A stretch of DNA of 64,000 bases from Rhizobium ecuadorense (lineage in GTDB: Bacteria; Pseudomonadota; Alphaproteobacteria; Rhizobiales; Rhizobiaceae), in contig NZ_LFIO01001467.1 of NCBI RefSeq assembly GCF_001187535.1, forward strand, positions 1-64,000, written 5' to 3'. A program made the translations under genes and the position numbers. Position 1 is the stretch's first letter. The number at the start of each line of letters is the position of its first letter. Below, one piece after another: positions 26,559 to 36,378 of this stretch. The notes under the pieces were generated by a model. The model was given only the letters and a program-made list of their open reading frames with translations. It had not been told where the DNA came from and made no database searches.

Positions 26559-28076
26559 TCAGATCTTGGCGCTGCCGGCGATCAGCATGAAGGCAGGGAT
26601 ATCGTCGCCGAAGCCGACCGGGGTCGGGCCGTCGTCGTGGTCACGATGGCGGCGGCGGTCGCGGCTGTCATCATTTGCCGGATAGGGCCGGGTGTTACGC
26701 GCATTGTTTTGCGGCTTCTGCTCTGCTCTGCGCTCGTTCTTCACGATGTCGGCCTTTACTGGTGCTGCCTGGATCACTTGGACGTCATTATCCTGGATGT
26801 CGATATCAGATTTATGACCTGTGGCGCTGCGATTGCCGCGTCCGCGACCACGATCCCTCTCGCCGCGCTCACCCTTTGCGCCACGCTCGCGGCTGTTGCG
26901 CCGCGGGCGTTCGCTGTCGGCGCTTTCTTCTGCCGGCGGCAGGGAATTCACATCGCCGCTCAGCCATTCGACTTTCTCGCCGATCAGCTTTTCGATCGCA
27001 TCGACGAATTTGCTGTCGCGCTTGGTGACCAGCGTGAAGGCGGCGCCCGAGCGGCCGGCACGGCCGGTGCGGCCGATGCGGTGGACGTAATCTTCGGAAT
27101 GGATCGGCACGTCGAAATTGAAGACGTGGCTGACATCGGGAATGTCGAGGCCGCGGGCGGCGACGTCTGAGGCAACCAGCAGCTGGAGATTGCCGTCACG
27201 GAAGCTCTGCAGCGTCATCGTGCGGGAGCGCTGGTCCATGTCGCCATGCAGCGCGCCGACGGAGAAGCCGTGGCGTTCCAGCGACCGGAAAAGATCGGCA
27301 ACATCCTTCTTGCGGTTGCAGAAGATGATGGCGTTCTTCAGTTCAGTCTGGGCGCGGACGAGTTCACGCAGAACCGCGCGCTTCTCGTAATCCTTGCTGT
27401 GCGAGGCGACGAAGCGCTGCGTCACGGTCTTTGCGGCCGAAGCGGGCTTGGCCACTTCGATGCGCTCGGGATTCTGCAGGAAGCGGTCGGCGAGCTTCTG
27501 GATCTCCGGCGGCATGGTTGCCGAGAAGAACAGCGTCTGGCGGGTGAACGGGATCATCTTGGCGATGCGTTCGATATCGGGGATGAAACCCATATCGAGC
27601 ATGCGGTCGGCCTCGTCGATGACGAGGATCTCGACGCCGCTCATCAACAGCTTGCCGCGCTCGAAATGGTCGAGCAGGCGGCCGGGCGTGCAGATCAGTA
27701 CATCGGCGCCGCGCTCGAGCTTGCGGTCCTGGTCCTCGAAGGAAACGCCGCCGATCAAAAGGGCGACGTTGAGGCGATGGTTCTTGCCGTATTTTTCGAA
27801 ATTCTCGGCGACCTGGGCGGCGAGTTCGCGCGTCGGCTCGAGAATCAGCGTACGGGGCATGCGGGCGCGGGCGCGGCCCTTTTCCAGAAGCGACAGCATC
27901 GGCAGAACGAAGGATGCCGTCTTGCCGGTGCCCGTCTGCGCGATGCCGCAAATATCGCGACGCTCGAGCGCAAAGGGGATGGCTCCCGCCTGAATAGGCG
28001 TGGGTATCGTGTAGCCCGCGTCGGTAACAGCGGATAGCACTTTTTGGCTCAAGCCAAGGTCAGCGAATGTCGTCAA
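26559..28076 (-). CDS. rhlE: DEAD-box ATP-dependent RNA helicase, RhlE type
   Basis: A 505-residue DEAD-box helicase. All motifs are present: Q motif (YTIPTPIQ), I AQTGTGKT, Ia PTRELA, II DEAD (VIDEADRMLD), III SAT, V ASDVAARGLD, VI HRIGRTGRAGR. The C-terminal 110 residues are RGE-rich, basic and disordered, typical of RhlE-type helicases in RNA decay and ribosome assembly. The start is uncertain: a TTG at 28076 gives the usual N-terminus (MTTFADLGLS); a TTG at 28142 also exists. Longer neighbours were not found. Confidence 0.92.
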   Translation of the reverse strand: MTTFADLGLSQKVLSAVTDAGYTIPTPIQAGAIPFALERRDICGIAQTGTGKTASFVLPMLSLLEKGRARARMPRTLILEPTRELAAQVAENFEKYGKNHRLNVALLIGGVSFEDQDRKLERGADVLICTPGRLLDHFERGKLLMSGVEILVIDEADRMLDMGFIPDIERIAKMIPFTRQTLFFSATMPPEIQKLADRFLQNPERIEVAKPASAAKTVTQRFVASHSKDYEKRAVLRELVRAQTELKNAIIFCNRKKDVADLFRSLERHGFSVGALHGDMDQRSRTMTLQSFRDGNLQLLVASDVAARGLDIPDVSHVFNFDVPIHSEDYVHRIGRTGRAGRSGAAFTLVTKRDSKFVDAIEKLIGEKVEWLSGDVNSLPPAEESADSERPRRNSRERGAKGERGERDRGRGRGNRSATGHKSDIDIQDNDVQVIQAAPVKADIVKNERRAEQKPQNNARNTRPYPANDDSRDRRRHRDHDDGPTPVGFGDDIPAFMLIAGSAKI

Positions 28077-28233
28077 AGGGAAAACTGTTTCCGTTCCGGT
28101 TCGGCCGAGCTCTGAACGAGTCGGCGGGATTGCATGCCGCAATGCAGCGCGACATAGCCCCGAATGGCCGGCAAGTCAAGAAATAGAGAGGCCGCACCCC
28201 GTACAGAGTGAAGCGATGGTTACCTGACGGCTG

Positions 28234-29568
28234 TTACTTGATATAGGTGGCGAGTTTAAGGCCGGCATTCATGAAATATACTGGATCGACCGCGTGGCCA
28301 TCCTGGCGCACTTCATAGTGCAGATGCGTCCCCGTCGAGCGGCCGGTGCTGCCGGCAAGGCCGATGACGTCGTTGCGGCCGACCGTGTCGCCGAGCTTGA
28401 CCAGCACTTGCGACATATGGCCGTAGCGCGTCGAGATGCCGTTGCCGTGATCGACCTCGACCATATTGCCGTAACCGCCGGTCCAGCCGGCGGAGATAAC
28501 TTTGCCCGGCGCCGACGGGCGGATCTTTTCACCCGGCGAGAAGCGGAAGTCGATGCCGGAATGCAGCGCGAGGCGGCCGAGGAAAGGGTCGCGGCGATTG
28601 CCGAACGGGCTGGTCACGTCCCTGCCGATGGCGGGATTGCGGAAGGGCAGGGATTCGGCGGTGCTGCGCACGGCCTCCAGCCGGGTCAGCGCGCCGTCGA
28701 GCGCTGCCAGCGAATTGTTGAAATCGTCGTTGCTTTCAGGTTCGATATAGGGGCCGCCGACGGCATCGTCGTCCTGCCTCGCCGCAGTCTCCTCGGGCAC
28801 CGGAATCTTGAAGCGGGTCAGCACATTGCCAATGGCATTGGCGGCATTGCCGGCGTCGCTCGTCAACTGCTCGACGCGGTTGCGCTGATCCTGTTCGACA
28901 CCCTTCAGCGACAGCGTCACGTTGGAGAAGATCCGGTCGGCGCGGTCGCCGACAGTCTCGGCGGACGGCACATAGGCGAGCGTGGAATTGTCGGGCGTTG
29001 CATCGGCGGGCGCGCCGCTCGCCAGCTGTTTCTCGATCGCCTCGATGCCGCCGCCGGTCAGCGCAGCGCGCTTGTCCTTGATATCAGGGGCATAGGACTG
29101 GACAGGCGAAGACAGGGCGGGTGAAGACGGGGCGGGCAGGGCGCCGTCCTTATCGGTCAGGCCAGAGCTTTCGGCCCGGTCGAGCAGATTGTCGAGCTTG
29201 CCATGGCGCGAGGTCAGCGCCATCTGCTGCTCCATCAGCTTGTCGACCTTGTCCTCGACCACCTGCTGGTCGAGCAACTGGCGGGAGGTGATGCGGTCGA
29301 CCTGGGCGCGAAGCGCGGCGATGCGGTCTTCATAGTCGTGCTGCATGCGGGCCTGGCGCGCCATGGTGGCGCCGATCAGGTCGTCGCGCAGGACGAGATA
29401 AGAGGTGGCGAGGAGATAGCCGATCGAGAAGACGCCGACGAAGCAGAAGGCAACGGCTGCCATCCACGGCCGCACCGTCATGTGGCGGACCTTGTCGCCG
29501 CTTGCCAGGATCAGGATGTGTTCCTGCGCTCGCCTGCCGAATACCCGGTGCTGATGTCCGCTGTTCAC
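28234..29568 (-). CDS. M23 (LytM-domain) peptidase with membrane anchor and coiled coil
   Basis: A 444-residue protein: transmembrane anchor (about residues 33-56), coiled coil (about 70-135), disordered linker, and an M23/LytM domain (about 320-440). The metal ligands are seen in HSGIDF (His-x3-Asp) and HLHYE (HxH), so it should be an active zinc endopeptidase cutting peptidoglycan cross-links. The topology resembles MepM or DipM-like cell-wall hydrolases. GTG start. It stands alone between rhlE and the DUF455 gene. Confidence 0.9.
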   Translation of the reverse strand: MNSGHQHRVFGRRAQEHILILASGDKVRHMTVRPWMAAVAFCFVGVFSIGYLLATSYLVLRDDLIGATMARQARMQHDYEDRIAALRAQVDRITSRQLLDQQVVEDKVDKLMEQQMALTSRHGKLDNLLDRAESSGLTDKDGALPAPSSPALSSPVQSYAPDIKDKRAALTGGGIEAIEKQLASGAPADATPDNSTLAYVPSAETVGDRADRIFSNVTLSLKGVEQDQRNRVEQLTSDAGNAANAIGNVLTRFKIPVPEETAARQDDDAVGGPYIEPESNDDFNNSLAALDGALTRLEAVRSTAESLPFRNPAIGRDVTSPFGNRRDPFLGRLALHSGIDFRFSPGEKIRPSAPGKVISAGWTGGYGNMVEVDHGNGISTRYGHMSQVLVKLGDTVGRNDVIGLAGSTGRSTGTHLHYEVRQDGHAVDPVYFMNAGLKLATYIK

Positions 29569-29674
29569 GCAGGCTCTCCCGATTGATGCACTACGCCTCT
29601 TTCGGAAAATTAGACACGTTTATGGTTAACGAATGCTTTCTTTGTCGCTGTCCGTGTAGAAAATACCAGCGATT

Positions 29675-30502
29675 TCAGGCATGGCTGATCGATGCGAGCG
29701 TGCGGTAGAAAGACGGAGTCAGCCCCGCCTCGGCACGGGCGAGATCGTTGAAGGGCGGCTTCAGTGGCCCGCGGAAATTGGCGCGCACCAGCTCCTGGAA
29801 GGCTTTTGCCGGGTCGCGCTTCTCCCGCGCGCAGAGGAAGCGGAACCACTTGGCGCCGACGGCGACATGGCCTTTCTCGTCGTTGTAGATGACGTCGAGG
29901 ACCGCGGCACTTTCGAGATCGCCGGTCTGGCGCATCTTTGCCTGCAGCGACGGCGTGACGTCGAGGCCGCGGGCCTCGAGAATCAGCGGCACGACGGCGA
30001 GCCTTGCCGTCAGGTCGTTGCGCGTCGAATGGGCCGCCTGCCAGAGCCCGTCATGGGCGGGAAGATCGCCGTAATCGGCGCCGAGATCGTTGAGGCGGGC
30101 GCGCACCATGCGGAAATGCTTCGCCTCCTCGAAGGCAACCTGCATCCAGCCGTCGAAAAAGGAATTCGGCACCTGTTCGGTGGCGAATCGAGCAACGATA
30201 TCAAGCGCCAGATCGACGGCATTGAGTTCGATATGGGCGATGGCATGGAGCAGGGCGATCCGGCCTTTCAGCGTATGCAGCGAGCGCTTTTCCACCTGGG
30301 TCGGCGGCGTCAGCACCGGCCTGTCGGGGCGGCCGGGCCTCTCCGGCAGGGCCGCGTCGAGCGGCGAGCGCAGCGACACCCGGCGGGCGAACCAGCGGGT
30401 GGCGCTTTCCTGCGCAAGCGCCGTCTTGCGGTCGAGATCGGCGGAGCAGATGGCATCGATGGCGCCGCCGCGCAGCGAAGTTATCGCGAGGTCGCCGGTC
30501 AC
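29675..30502 (-). CDS. DUF455 family ferritin-like protein
   Basis: A 275-residue DUF455 protein of the ferritin-like helical superfamily. Carboxylate/histidine metal-ligand candidates are in HAIAHIELNAVDLA, FEEAKHFRMV and VIYNDEKGHVAVGA, giving an E...ExxH pattern repeated. It could be a di-iron oxidase or hydroxylase; function unknown. GTG start overlaps the bcp stop by four bases (30499-30502). Confidence 0.85.
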   Translation of the reverse strand: MTGDLAITSLRGGAIDAICSADLDRKTALAQESATRWFARRVSLRSPLDAALPERPGRPDRPVLTPPTQVEKRSLHTLKGRIALLHAIAHIELNAVDLALDIVARFATEQVPNSFFDGWMQVAFEEAKHFRMVRARLNDLGADYGDLPAHDGLWQAAHSTRNDLTARLAVVPLILEARGLDVTPSLQAKMRQTGDLESAAVLDVIYNDEKGHVAVGAKWFRFLCAREKRDPAKAFQELVRANFRGPLKPPFNDLARAEAGLTPSFYRTLASISHA

Positions 30503-30972
30503 GCGGCCAGATTCCGCACGGCCTCGAGCACGGTTTCGGCATGGCCCTGCACCTTCACCTTCTGCCAGATGGTGGCGATCGTGCCGTCCTGGCGGATCAG
30601 GAAGGTGGTGCGCTCGACGCCCATGAAGTTGCGGCCGTACATGCTCTTTTCCTTCCAGACGCCGTAGGCCTGCAGCGTCGTCTTTTCCTCGTCCGAGGCC
30701 AGCGCCACCGAGAGACGGTGTTTCCTGATGAACTTGTCATGGCAGGCGGCCGAATCGGGCGACATGCCGATGACGGCCGCACCCGCTGCCTCGAACTCGC
30801 TTGCCAGCGCGGTGAAAGCCAATGATTCGGCGGTGCAGCCTGTCGTATCGTCCTTGGGATAGAAGAACAGCACGAGCGGCCTGCCCTGGAATTCGGCCAG
30901 CGAGACGCGGCCGCCGCCGTCGCGGGGAAGGTTGAAATCAGGAGCCGTGGCGCCGATGCCGGGAACCGCCAT
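30499..30972 (-). CDS. bcp: thioredoxin-dependent peroxiredoxin (Bcp/PrxQ type)
   Basis: A 157-residue peroxiredoxin: peroxidatic Cys in YPKDDTTGCTAES (about residue 46), with conserved PxxxTxxC context. The resolving Cys common in PrxQ five residues later is replaced (GCTAESLAF), so it may act as a 1-Cys type or use a distant Cys (DSAACHDKF, residue about 77). It reduces hydroperoxides. Translation is coupled to the DUF455 gene behind it. Confidence 0.93.
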   Translation of the reverse strand: MAVPGIGATAPDFNLPRDGGGRVSLAEFQGRPLVLFFYPKDDTTGCTAESLAFTALASEFEAAGAAVIGMSPDSAACHDKFIRKHRLSVALASDEEKTTLQAYGVWKEKSMYGRNFMGVERTTFLIRQDGTIATIWQKVKVQGHAETVLEAVRNLAA

Positions 30973-31097
30973 TGGGAAAACCTTTCTTTTGCCGGGTTTG
31001 TGGATGACACTTTCTCTCCCCGAATTATATAGTGGACGGTAACCCGTCCAGCATGGCCGGGTTCAATTCTTCACTTAAAGGGAGAGCCCGAAGGCGC

Positions 31098-34000
31098 ATG
31101 TCAGCCATCCGCGGCGAAAAGGTCACGTTTCGCAAGAAGGATATCGTTGCGCTGGACCGCTTGCCGTCCGCCCAGGCCGAGGATCCGATCATCGTCCATT
31201 GCCCGCCGCCGCGTTCGCCGGTGCGGCGTACGGCGAAGCTGACCGCAGGATTTCTGGGCGTAATTCTCCTTGTGCTCGCCGCGATCGTCTTCACCGTCGA
31301 GAGCGGCATGTTCGACAAGCCGCTGTCGCAGCAGGCGCAGGCGGCGTTGAACGGCGTGGCTGGACCGCGCTACCGCGCCCAGGTCGGCTCCACCGTCATC
31401 CGCTTCACCTCGGATTTCCGGCTGGCGCTGGAAGCGCGCAACGTCAATATGATCGATGAGCAGAGCGGCCAGCACCTGTCTACGACGGGTTCGGTGCGCC
31501 TGGGGCTCGATCCGCTGCAGCTTTTCCGCGGACGCATCGCCGTCAGCGACATCGAAGCCGACGATATCGCGCTCGATACCGCGCTTCTGCCCTCCGGCAA
31601 TCCCGTGACGCTCGACGATCTGCGCATCGACGCCATGCCGCCGGCGATGGAGAAGATCTTTTCGCAGTTGGACATGTTCGACAGTATTGTGACGCGCGGA
31701 TCGACCAGTTCGGTGCGCATCTCCGGCTTAAACATCAAGCTTGCCGACACCGCCAACGGCCCGCTGTCGCTGGTCATCGACAACCTCGTCTTTGCCCATG
31801 CTGGCCCATCCTCGCTGCAATTGACCGGCGAGGTGGCGCTGAACGGCGAGGTGGCCGAGCTCGAGGTGCTGGCCGAGAAGGAAGATGGCCACGTGTCGAA
31901 GGTCGTGGCGACGCTCAAGCATGCCGATCTCACGCCCTTTGCGCTGAAACGCAATGATCAGGGGGCGATCCGGCAGGGGCTCAGCGCCTTTGCCGACCTG
32001 ACGGTATCGGCCACCAGGGCGCGCGATGGCGTGCAGCCGGCGCTTGCGGCGACCGTCGACATCGATCCCGGCCTGATCTATGCGGACGGCGATCCGCAGG
32101 AACTGTCGGGCGGACAGATCAACCTCGTCTATGATTTCGCCAAACAGACGCTCGAAATCGCCCGGTCGAACGCCCGGTTCGGCGCCACCACCGTTCCGAT
32201 CAACGGCGCGCTGATCGATCTCGACAAGCTCGATCCGCAGGCCGGAAAGGGCTTCGGCATCGACCTGCTGGTCAGCGGCGGCACGGCAGCCCCCGGCGGC
32301 TCCGGCGAGCAGCCGGTCGCCTTCGACATCCAGGCGACCGGGCGCTACCTGGTTGCCGGGCGAGAGTTCCTGTTTCCCAACATGACCGTCTCCAGCCCGC
32401 TCGGCGCGCTTTACGGAGCACTGCACGTCAAGCTCGGGGGCAAATCGCCGGAGATCAGCTTTGCCGGCCAGTCGGCACAGATGCAGACAACGGCGATCAA
32501 GCAGCTGTGGCCATTCTGGATGGCGCCCAAGGTGCGCACCTGGGTGCACGGCAACCTCTTCGGCGGCACTGTCACCAACGCCTCCATCTCCGTCTTCATT
32601 CCCTTCGGCAGGCTGGACGAGGCGGCAGGCGGCAAGGGATTGAAGCTCGACGCCAACCAGATCCGCATCGGCTTCGACATTGCGGACGCGCGGATGAACG
32701 TCGCCGGCGACATTCCGCCGGTTCGCGACATGGCGGCCCATTTCGACCTGACCGGCCCCACTGCGACGATCGCGATCAAGAGCGGCACGTCGTTTTTCCC
32801 CTCCGGCCGGTCTGTCGGTCTCGGGCAGGGAACCTTCGCCATACCGGCAACCTACGACAAGCCGCTGATGGCCGATATCGATCTGGCGATCTCAGGGACA
32901 GCGGACGCCGTCGGCGAGCTTCTGACCTACCGGCCGATCCGGGTGCTGCAGCGCGCCGGCTTTACGCCCGACGATTTCAAGGGGCGGATCGAGGCGAATG
33001 TGAAGGCGCATTTCGGCCTGCTCTCCTCGCAGAACCCGCCGCCGGCCGAGTGGACGGCGGCGATGAAGCTCAGCGATATCGATCTTGCCAAGCCGTTTTC
33101 GGGCCGCACGATCAGCAATCTCGACGGGACGCTGAACGGCAATCCGAAACAGATCACCCTCGACGCCAAGGCCCAGATCGACGGCGTCCCAGCCGATATC
33201 GATCTTACAGAGCCGGTCGAGGCGTCCGACAGCGCGAAGCGGCAGCGGGTGATCACCGCGACGCTTTCCGAGGAGCAGCGCAACAAGCTGATACCTGGCC
33301 TTTCCGGTATCGTCGGCGGCAGCGTCAAGATGGTGCTGACGCGGATCGACGACGACCGGCAGGACGTCCAGCTCGACCTCACCCGCTCGCAACTCGACCT
33401 GCCGTGGATCGGCTGGTCGAAGGGCAGCGGCATTGCAGCTTCGGCCGAATTCGAAACCTCCGGCCCGGCCGAAAATACCCAGATCAAGAACTTCCGGCTG
33501 AAGGGCGACGGTTTCGGCGCCAACGGTTCGATGAACATCGGCAAAGGCGGGCTGATCTCCGCCGATTTCGACAGTGTCAAACTCTCCTCGCTTGACGATT
33601 TCGCCCTGTCGGTGAAACGCAGCAAGGGGAATTTCGACGTTTCGGTTTCCGGCGACAGCGCCGATGCGCGGCCGGTGATCGCGCGGTTGAAATCGGGCTC
33701 GGGCGATGGGGATGATGACGGGGATGGCGGCGACACCGGCGTATCGGTGCGCGCCAGGCTGAAAAACGTCATCGGCTTCAACGATGAGAAGATCGGCAAT
33801 TTCCAGGCGCAGGTGTCACTGCGCGGCGACAAACTGCAGGCGCTGAACTTTTCGGCCGTGACCGACAGTGGCGAGGCCGTGGTCAGCCAGATGAAGGACG
33901 GCGGCGTCATCAACATTACCAGCGGCGATGCCGGCGCAGTCTCGCGTTTCGCCGACCTCTACCAGCACATGCAGGGCGGCCTGCTCAATCTGGCGATCCG

Positions 34001-34499
34001 GCTTTCGGCGCAGGGCGGCTGGGACGGCTCGCTCGACGTGCGCCGTTTCTCGATCGTCAACGAGCAACGGCTGCAATCGATCGTATCGACGCCTGTCGGA
34101 AATGAACAGCGCAGCCTCAACGAAGCCGTCAAGCGCGACATCGACACCTCGTCGCAGCGCTTTCAGCGTGGCTTTGCCCGGGTCGTTTCGCGGGGTGGCA
34201 TGATCGGCATCGAAAACGGCGTGCTGCGCGGCGACCAGATCGGCGCGACATTCCAGGGCATAGTGCGGGACGGCAAGGGCAACATGGACATGACCGGCAC
34301 CTTCATGCCGGCCTATGGCCTCAACCGGCTGTTTGCCGAACTGCCGCTGATTGGCATCATCCTCGGCAATGGCAGCGACCGCGGCCTGATCGGCATCACT
34401 TTCAAGCTGACAGGCAAGTTCGACCATCCGAACCTGCAGATCAATCCGCTGTCGATTATCGCGCCGGGTGTCTTCCGGCAGATCTTCGAATTCCAGTGA
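31098..34499 (+). CDS. AsmA-like / YhdP-type (DUF3971) large membrane-associated protein
   Basis: A 1133-residue protein anchored by one N-terminal membrane helix (about 50-70) with a large periplasmic body of repeated beta-strand segments and an AsmA-like C-terminus (PLIGIILGNGSDRGLIGITFKLTGK, followed by NPLSIIAPGVFRQIFEF). This is the pattern of YhdP/TamB/AsmA bridge proteins that carry phospholipid between membranes. The ATG at 31098 has an AAGG site; the frame extends 22 codons further upstream. Its length matches alphaproteobacterial DUF3971 proteins. Confidence 0.85.
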   Translation: MSAIRGEKVTFRKKDIVALDRLPSAQAEDPIIVHCPPPRSPVRRTAKLTAGFLGVILLVLAAIVFTVESGMFDKPLSQQAQAALNGVAGPRYRAQVGSTVIRFTSDFRLALEARNVNMIDEQSGQHLSTTGSVRLGLDPLQLFRGRIAVSDIEADDIALDTALLPSGNPVTLDDLRIDAMPPAMEKIFSQLDMFDSIVTRGSTSSVRISGLNIKLADTANGPLSLVIDNLVFAHAGPSSLQLTGEVALNGEVAELEVLAEKEDGHVSKVVATLKHADLTPFALKRNDQGAIRQGLSAFADLTVSATRARDGVQPALAATVDIDPGLIYADGDPQELSGGQINLVYDFAKQTLEIARSNARFGATTVPINGALIDLDKLDPQAGKGFGIDLLVSGGTAAPGGSGEQPVAFDIQATGRYLVAGREFLFPNMTVSSPLGALYGALHVKLGGKSPEISFAGQSAQMQTTAIKQLWPFWMAPKVRTWVHGNLFGGTVTNASISVFIPFGRLDEAAGGKGLKLDANQIRIGFDIADARMNVAGDIPPVRDMAAHFDLTGPTATIAIKSGTSFFPSGRSVGLGQGTFAIPATYDKPLMADIDLAISGTADAVGELLTYRPIRVLQRAGFTPDDFKGRIEANVKAHFGLLSSQNPPPAEWTAAMKLSDIDLAKPFSGRTISNLDGTLNGNPKQITLDAKAQIDGVPADIDLTEPVEASDSAKRQRVITATLSEEQRNKLIPGLSGIVGGSVKMVLTRIDDDRQDVQLDLTRSQLDLPWIGWSKGSGIAASAEFETSGPAENTQIKNFRLKGDGFGANGSMNIGKGGLISADFDSVKLSSLDDFALSVKRSKGNFDVSVSGDSADARPVIARLKSGSGDGDDDGDGGDTGVSVRARLKNVIGFNDEKIGNFQAQVSLRGDKLQALNFSAVTDSGEAVVSQMKDGGVINITSGDAGAVSRFADLYQHMQGGLLNLAIRLSAQGGWDGSLDVRRFSIVNEQRLQSIVSTPVGNEQRSLNEAVKRDIDTSSQRFQRGFARVVSRGGMIGIENGVLRGDQIGATFQGIVRDGKGNMDMTGTFMPAYGLNRLFAELPLIGIILGNGSDRGLIGITFKLTGKFDHPNLQINPLSIIAPGVFRQIFEFQ

Positions 34500-34626
34500 G
34501 GCGGGCAAGGCCATTGCGCAGGTTGCGCCCGGCAGGCAATTTTTGTCATCGACGCATGACGTATTTTAGTGAGTTCTGATGTAGTATTCGCATTCGGCCC
34601 GGAAACAATGGCCGGCGGAGAATGCC

Positions 34627-34911
34627 ATGCAGTGCTCCCGGACAGTCTCTCTTGCATCGGCCGCCATGATCGTCGTCACGATCGGCCATCAGGCTTCGTA
34701 TTCCGCGGAGAAAGGTCAGCGTCTGAAGCAGCCCGAGAACATCCGCTCCGGCCACATCCTCCTCGTTCCCCTCGACGCGACAGTGACACCGCCGACTTTC
34801 TCGATCAGCTGGTGGTCACGCGTGACGCGCGCACCCGGCGTCAATCCGCCACCCTATGTCTTCCGGGAGGCCGAACGAACGGATGCGACATCGCGGCCCG
34901 GAGTAGAGTGA
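34627..34911 (+). CDS. small secreted hypothetical protein
   Basis: A 94-residue ORF with a plausible N-terminal signal (about residues 5-25) and a GGAGA site nine bases before its ATG. No similarity recognised; it is proline-rich in the second half. The coding potential rests on the ribosome site, codon usage and the separate terminator that follows. It could be a shadow frame, but nothing overlaps it on the other strand. Confidence 0.45.
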   Translation: MQCSRTVSLASAAMIVVTIGHQASYSAEKGQRLKQPENIRSGHILLVPLDATVTPPTFSISWWSRVTRAPGVNPPPYVFREAERTDATSRPGVE

Positions 34912-34943
34912 GGATTGCGCGCCAACTCAGGAGTTGGGCAAGG

Positions 34944-34970
34944 AAAAGCCGGCGCGGACGCCGGCTTTGA
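34944..34970. terminator. bidirectional stem-loop terminator
   Basis: GCCGGC (34948-34953) and GCCGGC (34960-34965) form a stem with A's upstream (AAAA) and T's (TTT) downstream; it separates the small secreted gene (+) from the 3' end of tyrS (-). Confidence 0.7.
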
Positions 34971-34992
34971 TATCCGTTCAGATTGAATCCGC

Positions 34993-36249
34993 TTACGCAG
35001 CGCGGCGGATCAGGATGTGCTTCTTCTTGCCGAGCGAGAGCTTGATGACGCCGTCGGCGGTGATTTCGTTGCTGCCGATCAGGCGGCGTTCGTCGCTGAC
35101 CGCCTCGTCATTGATGCGCACCGCACCGCCCTGAACATGGCGGCGAGCTTCGCCGTTCGAGCCGGCAAGGCCGGCGCGGACCATCAGCGAGAGCAGGCCG
35201 ATGCCGCCGTCGAGTTCGGTGGCGGGGATATCGACCGAAGGCAGGTTTTCCGAGAGCCCGCCTTCTTCGAAGGTCTTGCGCGCCGTTTCCGCGGCCTGCT
35301 CGGCGGCCGGGCGGCCGTGCAGGATCGCGGTGACTTCGGTCGCCAGGATCTTCTTGACCTCGTTCAGCTCCGCACCGCCGATCGCCGAAAGCCGTGCGAT
35401 TTCATCCATCGGCAGCGTCGTGAAGAGCTTGAGGAAGCGCGGCACGTCGGCATCCTCGGTGTTGCGCCAATATTGCCAGAAGTCATAGACGGGGAGCAGG
35501 TCGGCATTCAGCCAGACCGCGCCGGATGCCGACTTGCCCATTTTGGCGCCGGACGACGTCGTCAGCAGCGGCGAGGTCAGCGCGTAGAGCTGCTGTGTCC
35601 CCATACGGTGACCGAGATCGATGCCGTTGACGATATTGCCCCACTGGTCCGAACCGCCCATCTGCAGACGGCAGTCGTAGCGCTTGGCAAGCTCGACGAA
35701 GTCGTAGGCCTGGAGGATCATGTAATTGAATTCCAGGAAGGACAGCGACTGTTCGCGGTCAAGGCGTGTCTTCACGCTGTCGAAGGACAGCATGCGGTTG
35801 ACCGAGAAATGACGGCCGACATCGCGCAGGAATTCAAGGTAATTCAACGAGCGCAGCCATTCGGCATTGTTGATCATCAGCGCGGCGTTGCCTGATTTGT
35901 CGTAATCGAGATAGTTCGAGAAGCAGTTCTTGATCGAGGCGATATTCTGCTCGATCGTGTCGATCGTCATCAGCTGGCGGGCCTCCTCCTTGAAGGAGGG
36001 GTCGCCGACCATGCCGGTGCCGCCGCCCATCAGCGAAATCGGGCGGTGGCCCGTCGCCTGCAGCCAGTGCAGCATCATGATCTGGGTGAGATGGCCGACA
36101 TGGAGGCTGGATGCCGTCGGGTCGTAGCCGATATAGGCCGTCACGGTTTCCTTGGCGAACATATCGTCGAGGCCACGTTCATCAGAGACCTGATGAATGA
36201 AGCCGCGCTCTTTCAGTGTGCGGAGGAAATCGGACTTGAACTCGGACAT
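34993..36249 (-). CDS. tyrS: tyrosyl-tRNA synthetase
   Basis: A 418-residue TyrRS, class I. The HIGH-type site is HVGH in DPTASSLHVGHL (about residue 45), the KMSKS loop reads KMGKS (about residue 235), and a C-terminal S4 RNA-binding domain begins near residue 355 (GSNGEARRHVQGGAVRIND). It charges tRNA-Tyr. The frame is open for another 300 codons upstream but only antisense to anmK; the ATG at 36249 fits the family start. Confidence 0.97.
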   Translation of the reverse strand: MSEFKSDFLRTLKERGFIHQVSDERGLDDMFAKETVTAYIGYDPTASSLHVGHLTQIMMLHWLQATGHRPISLMGGGTGMVGDPSFKEEARQLMTIDTIEQNIASIKNCFSNYLDYDKSGNAALMINNAEWLRSLNYLEFLRDVGRHFSVNRMLSFDSVKTRLDREQSLSFLEFNYMILQAYDFVELAKRYDCRLQMGGSDQWGNIVNGIDLGHRMGTQQLYALTSPLLTTSSGAKMGKSASGAVWLNADLLPVYDFWQYWRNTEDADVPRFLKLFTTLPMDEIARLSAIGGAELNEVKKILATEVTAILHGRPAAEQAAETARKTFEEGGLSENLPSVDIPATELDGGIGLLSLMVRAGLAGSNGEARRHVQGGAVRINDEAVSDERRLIGSNEITADGVIKLSLGKKKHILIRRAA

Positions 36250-36378
36250 GGCTTTCGTCTCTTGGTGTCTGCGCTTGACCGGTGGCCTCACGCAAGTTCG
36301 TTGTTGTTGATCTGTCGCGGCGCGTTTAGCACTGTTTTTATAAAAGTGCATCCGGGAATCGCATGGGAGGCAAGCCGC